Assembly (NCBI GenBank): GCA_016205085.1
Contig: JACQJN010000231.1
Location: 1 to 5,721 of the forward strand
Reading direction: 5' to 3'
Length of the DNA stretch: 5,721 bases
DNA from: Elusimicrobiota bacterium
GTDB taxonomy: Bacteria > Elusimicrobiota > Elusimicrobia > JACQJN01
Part shown: one piece after another, positions 1 to 5,216 of the stretch
Position numbering within the stretch: the first letter of the stretch is position 1
How the letters are laid out: each line of letters begins with the position of its first letter
Notes under the pieces: generated by a model
Seen by the model: the letters and a program-made list of their open reading frames with translations, nothing else
What the model was told of the DNA's origin: nothing
Database searches by the model: none
Position numbers and translations under genes: made by a program

Positions 1-232
1 AGCCATGGGACTGCAAACATGATAAGGTTTTTTGTTTATACGTTTGGCTGCCCCATATAGAACCATGGGACTGCAAACATGATAAGGTTTTTTGTTTATA
101 CGTTTGGCTGCCCCATATAGAGCCATGGGACTGCAAACATGATAAGGTTTTTTGTTTATACGTTTGGCTGCCCCATATAGAACCATGGGACTGCAAACAT
201 GATAAGGTTTTTTGTTTATACGTTTGGCTGCC
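1..232. repeat. 60-bp tandem repeat, three full copies plus one partial, over the miaB start
   Basis: Copies begin at 1, 61, 121 and 181. They are identical except for the second base, which reads g, a, g, a in order, so 1-120 and 121-232 also match as a 120-bp dimer. The fourth copy diverges after position 232, where the true miaB sequence continues. Each unit contains an ATG (19, 79, 139, 199) and the first 11 codons of miaB. In the first three copies this is followed by Pro, Ile and TAG, giving a 13-residue peptide MIRFFVYTFGCPI. In a second frame, the short reading frame ending MGLQT stops with a TGA that overlaps each ATG as ATGA, which looks like the tail of an upstream gene. Because the array is near perfect and lies at the window edge, an assembly artefact is a serious alternative to a real tandem duplication. 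Confidence 0.95.
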
Positions 233-1341
233 AAATGAATGCCGCCGATTCGGAGGAAATGACTCGTCCTCTTTTGGAAAAAGGATTCCAAGTCACCGAA
301 GATCGCGACTCTTCTGACGCTATTCTCATCAACACCTGCACCGTGCGCCAACACGCGGAGGATAAAGCCATTTCCTTGATTGGTTATTTAAGGAAATGGA
401 AAGCGGAAAACCCAAGCCGCTTTCTAATCGTGGCAGGATGCGCCGCCGAAAGAACCAAGGGCTGGCTGCAAAAGAAGTTTCCTCATGTGGACCTTGTGGT
501 GGGAGCAAAATCCATAGATCAATACCCTCAAATCCTAGAAGAAGCCCTGCGCTCCCGCTTCAATTGGGCCAAAGAGAACAAAGATATATGGGAGAATCCT
601 AATGGACTTAGAACTTCGGACCTAGAACTTAGAACTACATCCTTCACTAGCTATGTCACTATCATGAGAGGATGTAATTACTCCTGCACATACTGTATCG
701 TCCCCCAAGTCCGCGGAAGAGAAATCTACCGCCCCATCGAAAACATCCTGAACGAAGTAAAAGCCAAGGCGGCTCAGGGAACCAAAGAGATCATGCTGTT
801 GGGCCAAACCGTCAACGGCTACCGATTTGAAGATGTCGATTTTGCGGACTTGCTCAGGCTTGTCAATGCCGTCGAGGGTTTGGAACGGATTCGCTTCATG
901 AGCCCCCATCCCTACTATCTGACTCCGCGCATGATCGCAGCGATGGCAGAATGCCGAAAAGTCTGCGAGGATCTCCATCTGCCGGTTCAATCCGGATCCG
1001 ACCGCATTCTCAAACGGATGAAAAGAAACTACACCCGCAAGATGTACTTAGAACGTATCTCAGCTCTCAGATCTCAGCTCTCAAATCTTTCTCTAACAAC
1101 AGATTTCATCGTTGGATTTCCCGGAGAAACCCAACAGGATTTCCAGGAAACCTTAAGTTTGCTGGAAGAGGCGGACTTTGATTCCGCCTTCTGCTTTAAG
1201 TTTTCTCCGCGACAAGGAACAGAGGCCGCCTCCATGCCCGACCTGCTCCCCGAATCTCTCATTGAAGAAAGGCACCAAAAATTACTTGGCCTTGTGGAAG
1301 AAAAAGCCCGCCGCAAAAGCTCGACTTTAGTCGGAGAATAA
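199..1341 (+). CDS. miaB: tRNA-2-methylthio-N6-dimethylallyladenosine synthase MiaB, lacking the TRAM domain
   Basis: This is a radical SAM methylthiotransferase that converts i6A37 to ms2i6A37 in the anticodon loop of UNN-decoding tRNAs, using two 4Fe-4S clusters. The N-terminal UPF0004 domain has its three cluster ligands C11 (in YTFGCQMN, a MiaB hallmark), C47 (NTCTVR) and C81 (AGCAAE). The radical SAM motif is C159-x3-C163-x2-C166. Further family blocks are LLGQTVNGY (200-208), LPVQSGSDRILKRMKR (261-276), TDFIVGFPGET (301-311) and FSPRQGTEAASMPD (335-348). The protein has 380 residues, whereas family members are usually about 430-470. It stops at STLVGE, where the C-terminal TRAM RNA-binding domain would begin. 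The start at ATG 199 is fixed by an in-frame TAG at 178-180; only a weak GGGA (187-190) precedes it. Two heptamer arrays lie inside the gene, at residues 137-147 and 287-298. MiaA, which makes the substrate, is encoded two genes downstream. MtaB and RimO are less likely given GCQMN. Confidence 0.93.
   Translation: MIRFFVYTFGCQMNAADSEEMTRPLLEKGFQVTEDRDSSDAILINTCTVRQHAEDKAISLIGYLRKWKAENPSRFLIVAGCAAERTKGWLQKKFPHVDLVVGAKSIDQYPQILEEALRSRFNWAKENKDIWENPNGLRTSDLELRTTSFTSYVTIMRGCNYSCTYCIVPQVRGREIYRPIENILNEVKAKAAQGTKEIMLLGQTVNGYRFEDVDFADLLRLVNAVEGLERIRFMSPHPYYLTPRMIAAMAECRKVCEDLHLPVQSGSDRILKRMKRNYTRKMYLERISALRSQLSNLSLTTDFIVGFPGETQQDFQETLSLLEEADFDSAFCFKFSPRQGTEAASMPDLLPESLIEERHQKLLGLVEEKARRKSSTLVGE
606..640 (+). 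repeat. heptanucleotide array 1, inside miaB
   Basis: Five consecutive 7-mers in strict register: ACTTAGA, ACTTCGG, ACCTAGA, ACTTAGA, ACTACAT, the last degenerate. Three units of 7 bp equal seven codons, so the protein shows the near repeat LRTSDLE then LRTTSF (residues 137-149). The array sits in the linker between the N-terminal domain and the radical SAM domain, where length variation is tolerated. The unit resembles those of the arrays at 1056 and 1852 (shared core AACT or a close variant). Confidence 0.8.
1056..1090 (+). repeat. heptanucleotide array 2, inside miaB
   Basis: Five 7-mers in register: TATCTCA, GCTCTCA, GATCTCA, GCTCTCA, AATCTTT, the last degenerate. GCTCTCA and GATCTCA alternate, giving a 14-bp super-period. 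An isolated ACTTAGA, the unit of array 1, lies just upstream at 1046-1052. The array encodes ISALRSQLSNLS (residues 287-298), between the conserved KRMKR block and TDFIVGFPGET. From memory, the spacing between these blocks is about the same in E. coli MiaB, so the array appears to have replaced coding sequence without lengthening the protein. Confidence 0.75.
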
Positions 1342-1344
1342 TGT

Positions 1345-1348
1345 AGGA
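1345..1348 (+). promoter_or_regulatory. ribosome binding site of the PilZ gene
   Basis: AGGA lies 7 nt upstream of ATG 1356, within the 14-bp gap after the miaB stop. It is the clearest correctly spaced Shine-Dalgarno match in the window and supports that start. The other junctions rely on overlaps or lack a good match. Confidence 0.6.
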
Positions 1349-1355
1349 TAAAAAT

Positions 1356-1847
1356 ATGGATCGACGAAAACATCCCAGGCCAAATTCTACAGATAGAAGA
1401 GTTCATGTTCGTTTCCCTGTAGTCAGCCATTTAATTGAACCTGTCAATTTACGCTATGAACTCTCGAACACAAATGGTTCCCAAGAAACTGCCCAACCTG
1501 CTGTCCTGACAAATCTATCCGCAGGAGGCCTGTTGATTGTTACTTTTATGGAACCTCCCCATGCTAAAAGATTGGAGATGGACATCAATCTTCCCGGGCT
1601 TCACCATATTCTCATAGAAGGAAAAATCATCCGCATTCACACCAAGGGAGAAGTACACACGGTAGCCATCGCTTTCACCAAAATCGCTGAAAAGGATAAA
1701 AACAACATCAACCGAATGGCACAGGATTATGTGGACTGCGATACCCGCATTTCTTTGAACCTGCCGGAAGCCTGTGTGCCCACCTGCACCTGCCACCTCC
1801 TGTGCTCTAAACCCCAGAAAGCACCTCATTGGCCCCCCAAAGTATAA
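1356..1847 (+). CDS. PilZ-domain protein with cysteine-rich C-terminal tail
   Basis: This is a 163-residue soluble protein with no signal peptide or membrane segment. Both PilZ cyclic-di-GMP signatures are present: RxxxR as R15-V-H-V-R19 after a basic N-terminus, and (D/N)xSxxG as N53-L-S-A-G-G58. The alternating hydrophobic strands to about residue 108 fit a PilZ beta-barrel, so c-di-GMP binding is likely. The C-terminus is unusual: after a helical stretch (about 111-126), cysteines fall at 128, 140, 144, 146 and 150, the last four as C-x3-C-x-C-x3-C with H147 nearby, which could bind a metal. The gene starts 14 bp after miaB with a good Shine-Dalgarno site, and its end abuts or overlaps miaA, so it is co-transcribed with tRNA-modification genes. 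The target process is unknown. The domain call is firm; ligand binding and metal binding are inferences. Confidence 0.85.
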   Translation: MDRRKHPRPNSTDRRVHVRFPVVSHLIEPVNLRYELSNTNGSQETAQPAVLTNLSAGGLLIVTFMEPPHAKRLEMDINLPGLHHILIEGKIIRIHTKGEVHTVAIAFTKIAEKDKNNINRMAQDYVDCDTRISLNLPEACVPTCTCHLLCSKPQKAPHWPPKV

Positions 1848-2827
1848 AGTCGAGTTTAGAGTTGAGAGTTAAGAGTTCAGATTCAAAAGTTTTAAACTCC
1901 CAACTCACAACTCCCAACTCACAACTCCCTATCGTTATTTTAGGTCCTACTGCCAGTGGAAAAACGGAACTATCTATTGAACTGGCTCAAAAGTTGGATG
2001 GAGAAATCATCTCTGCGGACTCCAGGCAGATCTATAAATATCTGGATGCCGGAACGGCCAAGCCCCGAAGAAGCCCCGTCCCCATCCACTTAATCGACTT
2101 CCTAGATCCCAGGCAAACCTTCAACGCAGGAGAGTACATCCGCATGGCGCAGAAAGCCTTCCTCCTCATTAAAAAAAAGGAAAAACTTCCTATTCTGTCG
2201 GGGGGAACCGGTCTTTACATCCAGGCCTTTTGGAACGGTTTAGATCCCGTTCCCGCGGGAAGTCCAGCTCTCCGCCAAAAACTGGAAATACTGGCCCAGG
2301 GGAACGGCCGTGAAAAATTGTACCAGGACCTTTTAAAACGAGATCCTGAAGCCGCTTCCAAAATCCACCCCAGAAACACGCAAAGACTCATTCGGGCCTT
2401 GGAAGTGCATGAACTCACAGGGAGACCTCTCTCCAGTTACTGGACTCAAAAAACCTTCTTGGATTTGCCCCGCACAAAGGCCCTGTTCATCGGATTGGAT
2501 TCGGAGAAAACCGCATTGAAGGAAAGAATTCTAAAGCGATCCAAGAACATATTCCCTCTCATGTTGGAAGAGGTCAGAGAGCTTCTGTCGCAAGGCTACC
2601 CCTCCGACTGCCCGGGGCTTAAGAGTTTGGGATATCCGGAGGCCGTTTTATGCCTGGAAGGGAAACTAAATTACCAAATGGCTCTGGACCGCCTGAATCA
2701 ACTCACTTGGGCCTATGCCAAGAGGCAGATGACTTGGTTTAGGCGTTACAAAAGCATCCACTGGATCAAGCCAAATCCTCGAATTTTACAGCAGATTCTT
2801 GAATTACTCAAGACCGCCCATGTCTGA
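1829..2827 (+). CDS. miaA: tRNA dimethylallyltransferase MiaA
   Basis: MiaA transfers a dimethylallyl group from DMAPP to N6 of A37 in UNN-decoding tRNAs, giving the i6A used by MiaB. Visible motifs are the P-loop GPTASGKT (39-46), DSRQIY (64-69), HLID (87-90), GGTGLY (125-130), PRNTQRLIRALEV (181-193) and LGYPEA, followed by the C-terminal YAKRQMTWFRR (296-306). In that last block W294 stands where I expect Arg (usually TRxYAKRQ). The start is uncertain. The first in-frame candidate is TTG 1829, which overlaps the PilZ gene by 19 nt; TTG 1862 is next, and no ATG or GTG precedes the P-loop. Related MiaA proteins begin about 5-15 residues before the P-loop, so the first 25 or so residues here are extra and are encoded by heptamer repeats. 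The true start could even be a rare ATT at 1937. The 3' end overlaps hflX by 8 nt. Confidence 0.93.
   Translation: MAPQSIKSSLELRVKSSDSKVLNSQLTTPNSQLPIVILGPTASGKTELSIELAQKLDGEIISADSRQIYKYLDAGTAKPRRSPVPIHLIDFLDPRQTFNAGEYIRMAQKAFLLIKKKEKLPILSGGTGLYIQAFWNGLDPVPAGSPALRQKLEILAQGNGREKLYQDLLKRDPEAASKIHPRNTQRLIRALEVHELTGRPLSSYWTQKTFLDLPRTKALFIGLDSEKTALKERILKRSKNIFPLMLEEVRELLSQGYPSDCPGLKSLGYPEAVLCLEGKLNYQMALDRLNQLTWAYAKRQMTWFRRYKSIHWIKPNPRILQQILELLKTAHV
1852..1929. repeat. heptanucleotide array 3 with inverted arms, across the miaA start
   Basis: GAGTT recurs every 7 bp at 1852, 1859, 1866 and 1873, with degenerate units at 1880 and 1887. Its reverse complement AACTC then recurs every 7 bp at 1895, 1902, 1909, 1916 and 1923. 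The arms meet at AGTTT-T-AAACT centred on 1893. About this centre GAGTT 1873, 1866 and 1859 pair exactly with AACTC 1909, 1916 and 1923, so the transcript could form a long interrupted hairpin of 5-bp helices with mismatched spacers. The right arm alternates CAACTCA and CAACTCC. In the miaA frame the array stays open and encodes a Ser/Leu/Gln-rich stretch with NSQL repeated. Confidence 0.85.
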
Positions 2828-4064
2828 ACGAGTCGTCCTGGTAGGCATCGAGAGAAAAAATCTCCCTCGTGAAAGCTTAGAGGAACTTAAACGCCTTGGA
2901 GAAACGGCCGGAGCCCAGGTGATAGATACCCTGTCCCAAAAACTCCAAAAACCGAACCCAGCCACACTGGTTGGCCGCGGCAAGGTGGAAGAGATCACCT
3001 CCGCCGTCTTAAGGGCAAAAGCCCAAAGCGTTATCTTTGACGAAGAATTGACCCCTGCCCAACAAAGAAATTTGGAAGAGGCTATCCCCGCCAAAATCCT
3101 GGATCGGACTCGTCTGATTTTGGACATATTCGCGCAGCGAGCCCACACCAAAGAGGGGGAACTGCAAGTGGAACTGGCTCAACTTTCCTACCTTCTGCCC
3201 CGACTGACCGGAAAGGGAATTCAGCTTTCCCAGCAGGTGGGAGGAATCGGCACTCGAGGCCCCGGAGAAAGGCAGCTGGAGGTGCAGCGTCGAAAAATCA
3301 GAGACCGGATCGCGAGACTTAAATCCAAAATCAACGATATCCGTGCCGAACGCGAATTGCAGCGCCAAAGACGGCTTTCCATTCCCTTTCCAACCATCGC
3401 GATTATCGGCTATACCAATGTGGGTAAATCCACCCTCCTCAACGCCCTCACTTATTGCTTGCCGCATCGAACGCAAGTGTATACGGACGATAAACTCTTC
3501 GCCACTTTAGACCCCACCACCCGCAGAGTCAAGCTTTCCTCCGGCGGCTGGGCCCTGTTTACCGATACGGTCGGGTTCATTCGAAAACTGCCGCATACCC
3601 TTATCGCCGCCTTCCGCGCCACCTTAGAAGAAGTGACCCGATCCGACGTCCTGTTGCACGTCTTGGACTCCACCTCCTCCCAACTGGCTCAGCAAAAACG
3701 AGCTATCCGGCAGGTGCTTCAAACACTTCAAGCGGAACAGGTCCCCACCCTGGAAGCCTTAAACAAATGGGACAAGGTGCCGGGAGGGTTGCGAGAGGAC
3801 ATCCGGCAAGAAAATCCTCAAGCCATCCCCATTTCCGCTTTTCAAAAAGAAGGATTGAAGGAACTTCTAGATTCCATAGAGGTCGTCTTGGGTCAAAAAT
3901 GGCTCAAAAGGGAAATTCGGGTTCCTCATTCTCGTGGAAAGCTTTTGGGTGAAATCTATAAAACCGCCCAGGTCTTGAATCAAAAAAGCTCTAATGGTCA
4001 TTATCTTATTCAAATGTGCGTCACCCAAGAGAATTACCAGAGATTGTTGACGTTGACAGCATGA
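2820..4064 (+). CDS. hflX: ribosome-associated GTPase HflX
   Basis: HflX is a translational GTPase that binds the 50S subunit and splits stalled or hibernating ribosomes. The ATG at 2820 gives 414 residues beginning MSERVVLVGIERK, as in the family, and overlaps the miaA end by 8 nt; an in-frame TTG at 2799 would only add an unsupported leader. The N-terminal HflX domain comes first, with the glycine-rich GGIGTRGPGERQLE (141-154) and then a basic helix. The G domain has G1 GYTNVGKST (197-205), G2 around FATLDPT (227-233), G3 DTVGF (249-253), G4 NKWD (315-318) and G5 SA (339-340). A C-terminal domain follows. All nucleotide-binding motifs are intact, so it should be active. There is no Shine-Dalgarno site near the ATG, which suggests coupling to miaA translation. 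In many Proteobacteria hfq lies between miaA and hflX; here it does not. Confidence 0.95.
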   Translation: MSERVVLVGIERKNLPRESLEELKRLGETAGAQVIDTLSQKLQKPNPATLVGRGKVEEITSAVLRAKAQSVIFDEELTPAQQRNLEEAIPAKILDRTRLILDIFAQRAHTKEGELQVELAQLSYLLPRLTGKGIQLSQQVGGIGTRGPGERQLEVQRRKIRDRIARLKSKINDIRAERELQRQRRLSIPFPTIAIIGYTNVGKSTLLNALTYCLPHRTQVYTDDKLFATLDPTTRRVKLSSGGWALFTDTVGFIRKLPHTLIAAFRATLEEVTRSDVLLHVLDSTSSQLAQQKRAIRQVLQTLQAEQVPTLEALNKWDKVPGGLREDIRQENPQAIPISAFQKEGLKELLDSIEVVLGQKWLKREIRVPHSRGKLLGEIYKTAQVLNQKSSNGHYLIQMCVTQENYQRLLTLTA

Positions 4065-4612
4065 CTCTAGCTAATAAAATAACCGTCGTTCGCATTGTCA
4101 CCATCCCCGCTTTTCTGATTGCTCTGCTCAACCAAAGCTACCAACTCTCCATATTGATAGGAGGACTCTCCGGGATTACAGATGCCCTGGACGGCCTCAT
4201 AGCGAGGAAATTTAAACAACATACGCCATTGGGGAGATTCCTAGATCCCCTGGCGGACAAACTGCTTCTGCTGGCGGCTTTTGGAGGATTGGTGTACAAC
4301 CGGGACATCTCGGCTTGGGTATTAGTCGTCACCCTCAGCAGAGATCTGATTGTATTTATAGGTTGGATGCTTTTGTACCTACTCACCCATATCTCGGAAG
4401 TGACCACCCGCCGTTCCGGAAAGGTATCCACAGCGGCCCAGATGATTTTTGTCGCCATTGTCCTTCTCTCAAAAGGCTTTGAATCCATTGCTAAAATCTC
4501 GGTTCACGCTATCGGCCTCCTGCAAGGTTTAACGGTGGCACTCACTATCTTTTCTATGCTAGACTATGTCATATACGGCTCGAAAAAGTTGACTCAAAGC
4601 GGTCAGAACTAG
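4061..4612 (+). CDS. pgsA: CDP-diacylglycerol--glycerol-3-phosphate 3-phosphatidyltransferase
   Basis: PgsA is an integral membrane enzyme that joins CDP-diacylglycerol and glycerol-3-phosphate into phosphatidylglycerol phosphate, the committed step to phosphatidylglycerol. The CDP-alcohol phosphatidyltransferase signature is complete: D41-x2-D44-G45-x2-A48-R49-x8-G58-x3-D62-x3-D66, with the metal-binding aspartates present. The protein has 183 residues, the usual length, and several hydrophobic segments (about 8-23, 28-40, 68-80, 84-109, 126-137, 150-171). RSGK (118-121) and the following T and Q match PgsA rather than PssA. The start is ATG 4061, which overlaps the hflX stop as ATGA and gives the typical MTLANKITVVRI beginning. 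A GTG 45 bp upstream in frame would lie inside hflX and is not needed. The neighbours plsY and gpsA share its glycerol-3-phosphate substrate. Confidence 0.92.
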   Translation: MTLANKITVVRIVTIPAFLIALLNQSYQLSILIGGLSGITDALDGLIARKFKQHTPLGRFLDPLADKLLLLAAFGGLVYNRDISAWVLVVTLSRDLIVFIGWMLLYLLTHISEVTTRRSGKVSTAAQMIFVAIVLLSKGFESIAKISVHAIGLLQGLTVALTIFSMLDYVIYGSKKLTQSGQN

Positions 4613-4619
4613 CACATAA

Positions 4620-5216
4620 ATGGATATTCAAGTGTTGTTATTGGCTGTTTTTAGCTATTTACTGGGAGGAATACCCTCCGGTTATCTGATTGCCAAGAAA
4701 GTAAAGGGAATCGACATCCGGGAACACGGCTCCGGCAATCCTGGCACAGCCAACGTCTACAGGGTCGTGGGCTCTTGGGCCGGCTGGGCCACCATGGCCT
4801 TAGATACCGCCAAAGGTTTCATCCCCGTGATGGTGGCCCGCCAATACTATCCTGACCGCTACGGAGTCTTTATTCTCTGTGGGACCCTGGCCATCCTGGG
4901 CCATATCTGGACTATTTTCTTAAGATTTCGCGGAGGGAAAGGAGTTGCCACCTCCGCAGGCGTATTCGCTGCACTACTGCCCATGCCTACTCTCCTAGCT
5001 TTTCTCCTCTTCATAATGGGAATCGTCCTCACAGGACATATCTCGGTAGGTTCTATTCTAGCTGCCATCGGCCTCCCCTTCTTGAGTTTGGCATTTGGAA
5101 GCCCCGTCCCCCTGACGACCATGGCCGCCACCATTGGAATTTTGATTCTGATCAAACACATTCCCAACATCAAAAGATTGCTGCAGGGAGGAGAACTTCT
5201 TTTAAAAAAACCATGA
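4620..5216 (+). CDS. plsY: acyl-phosphate:glycerol-3-phosphate acyltransferase PlsY
   Basis: PlsY is a multi-pass membrane enzyme that transfers an acyl group from acyl-phosphate (made by PlsX, not in this window) to glycerol-3-phosphate, forming lysophosphatidate. It has 198 residues, as usual. The motifs run in family order: GGIPSGYLIAK (16-26), HGSGNPGTANVYR (36-48), DTAKG (62-66), GHIWTIFLRFRGGKGVAT (94-111) and the C-terminal H180-x2-N183-I-x-R186 with GGE at 190-192. Hydrophobic segments fall at about 3-18, 54-73, 83-101, 110-138 and 141-178. In the third motif the usual Phe-Pro after GHx is replaced by Trp-Thr, although GGKGVAT is intact. The ATG lies 7 bp after the pgsA stop without a clear Shine-Dalgarno site. 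The 3' end overlaps gpsA as ATGA. Confidence 0.94.
   Translation: MDIQVLLLAVFSYLLGGIPSGYLIAKKVKGIDIREHGSGNPGTANVYRVVGSWAGWATMALDTAKGFIPVMVARQYYPDRYGVFILCGTLAILGHIWTIFLRFRGGKGVATSAGVFAALLPMPTLLAFLLFIMGIVLTGHISVGSILAAIGLPFLSLAFGSPVPLTTMAATIGILILIKHIPNIKRLLQGGELLLKKP

Noticed and set aside
152..181. Promoter-like pair TTGTTT and TATAGA with an 18-bp spacer just upstream of miaB, present also in the earlier repeat copies
   Set aside because: The -35 matches the consensus at only three of six bases and the -10 at four, and the -10 exists only because of the repeat junction, which may be an assembly artefact.
185..202. Short frame encoding MGLQT that ends in a TGA overlapping the miaB ATG
   Set aside because: It probably marks the tail of an upstream gene in a translationally coupled pair, but the repeat hides the real upstream sequence, so no gene can be annotated.
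194..226. Possible hairpin CAAAC with GTTTG around the miaB start
   Set aside because: Only five pairs with a loop of more than 20 nt; too weak to matter.
2799..2819. Upstream TTG start that would extend HflX by seven residues
   Set aside because: ATG 2820 gives the usual family N-terminus and a short overlap with miaA; the extension has no Shine-Dalgarno support.
3009..3476. Minus-strand open frame of 155 codons opposite hflX
   Set aside because: It is fully antisense to the conserved HflX sequence and has no recognisable motif or start signal.
4045..4058. Tandem GTTGAC pair at the end of hflX
   Set aside because: Two copies of a 6-mer inside a conserved coding end are expected by chance, and it is not in the 7-bp register of the other arrays.
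5185..5193. Strong AGGGAGGAG stretch as a ribosome binding site for gpsA
   Set aside because: It is 19 nt from the ATG, too distant for normal initiation, and it encodes the conserved Gly-Gly-Glu end of PlsY.
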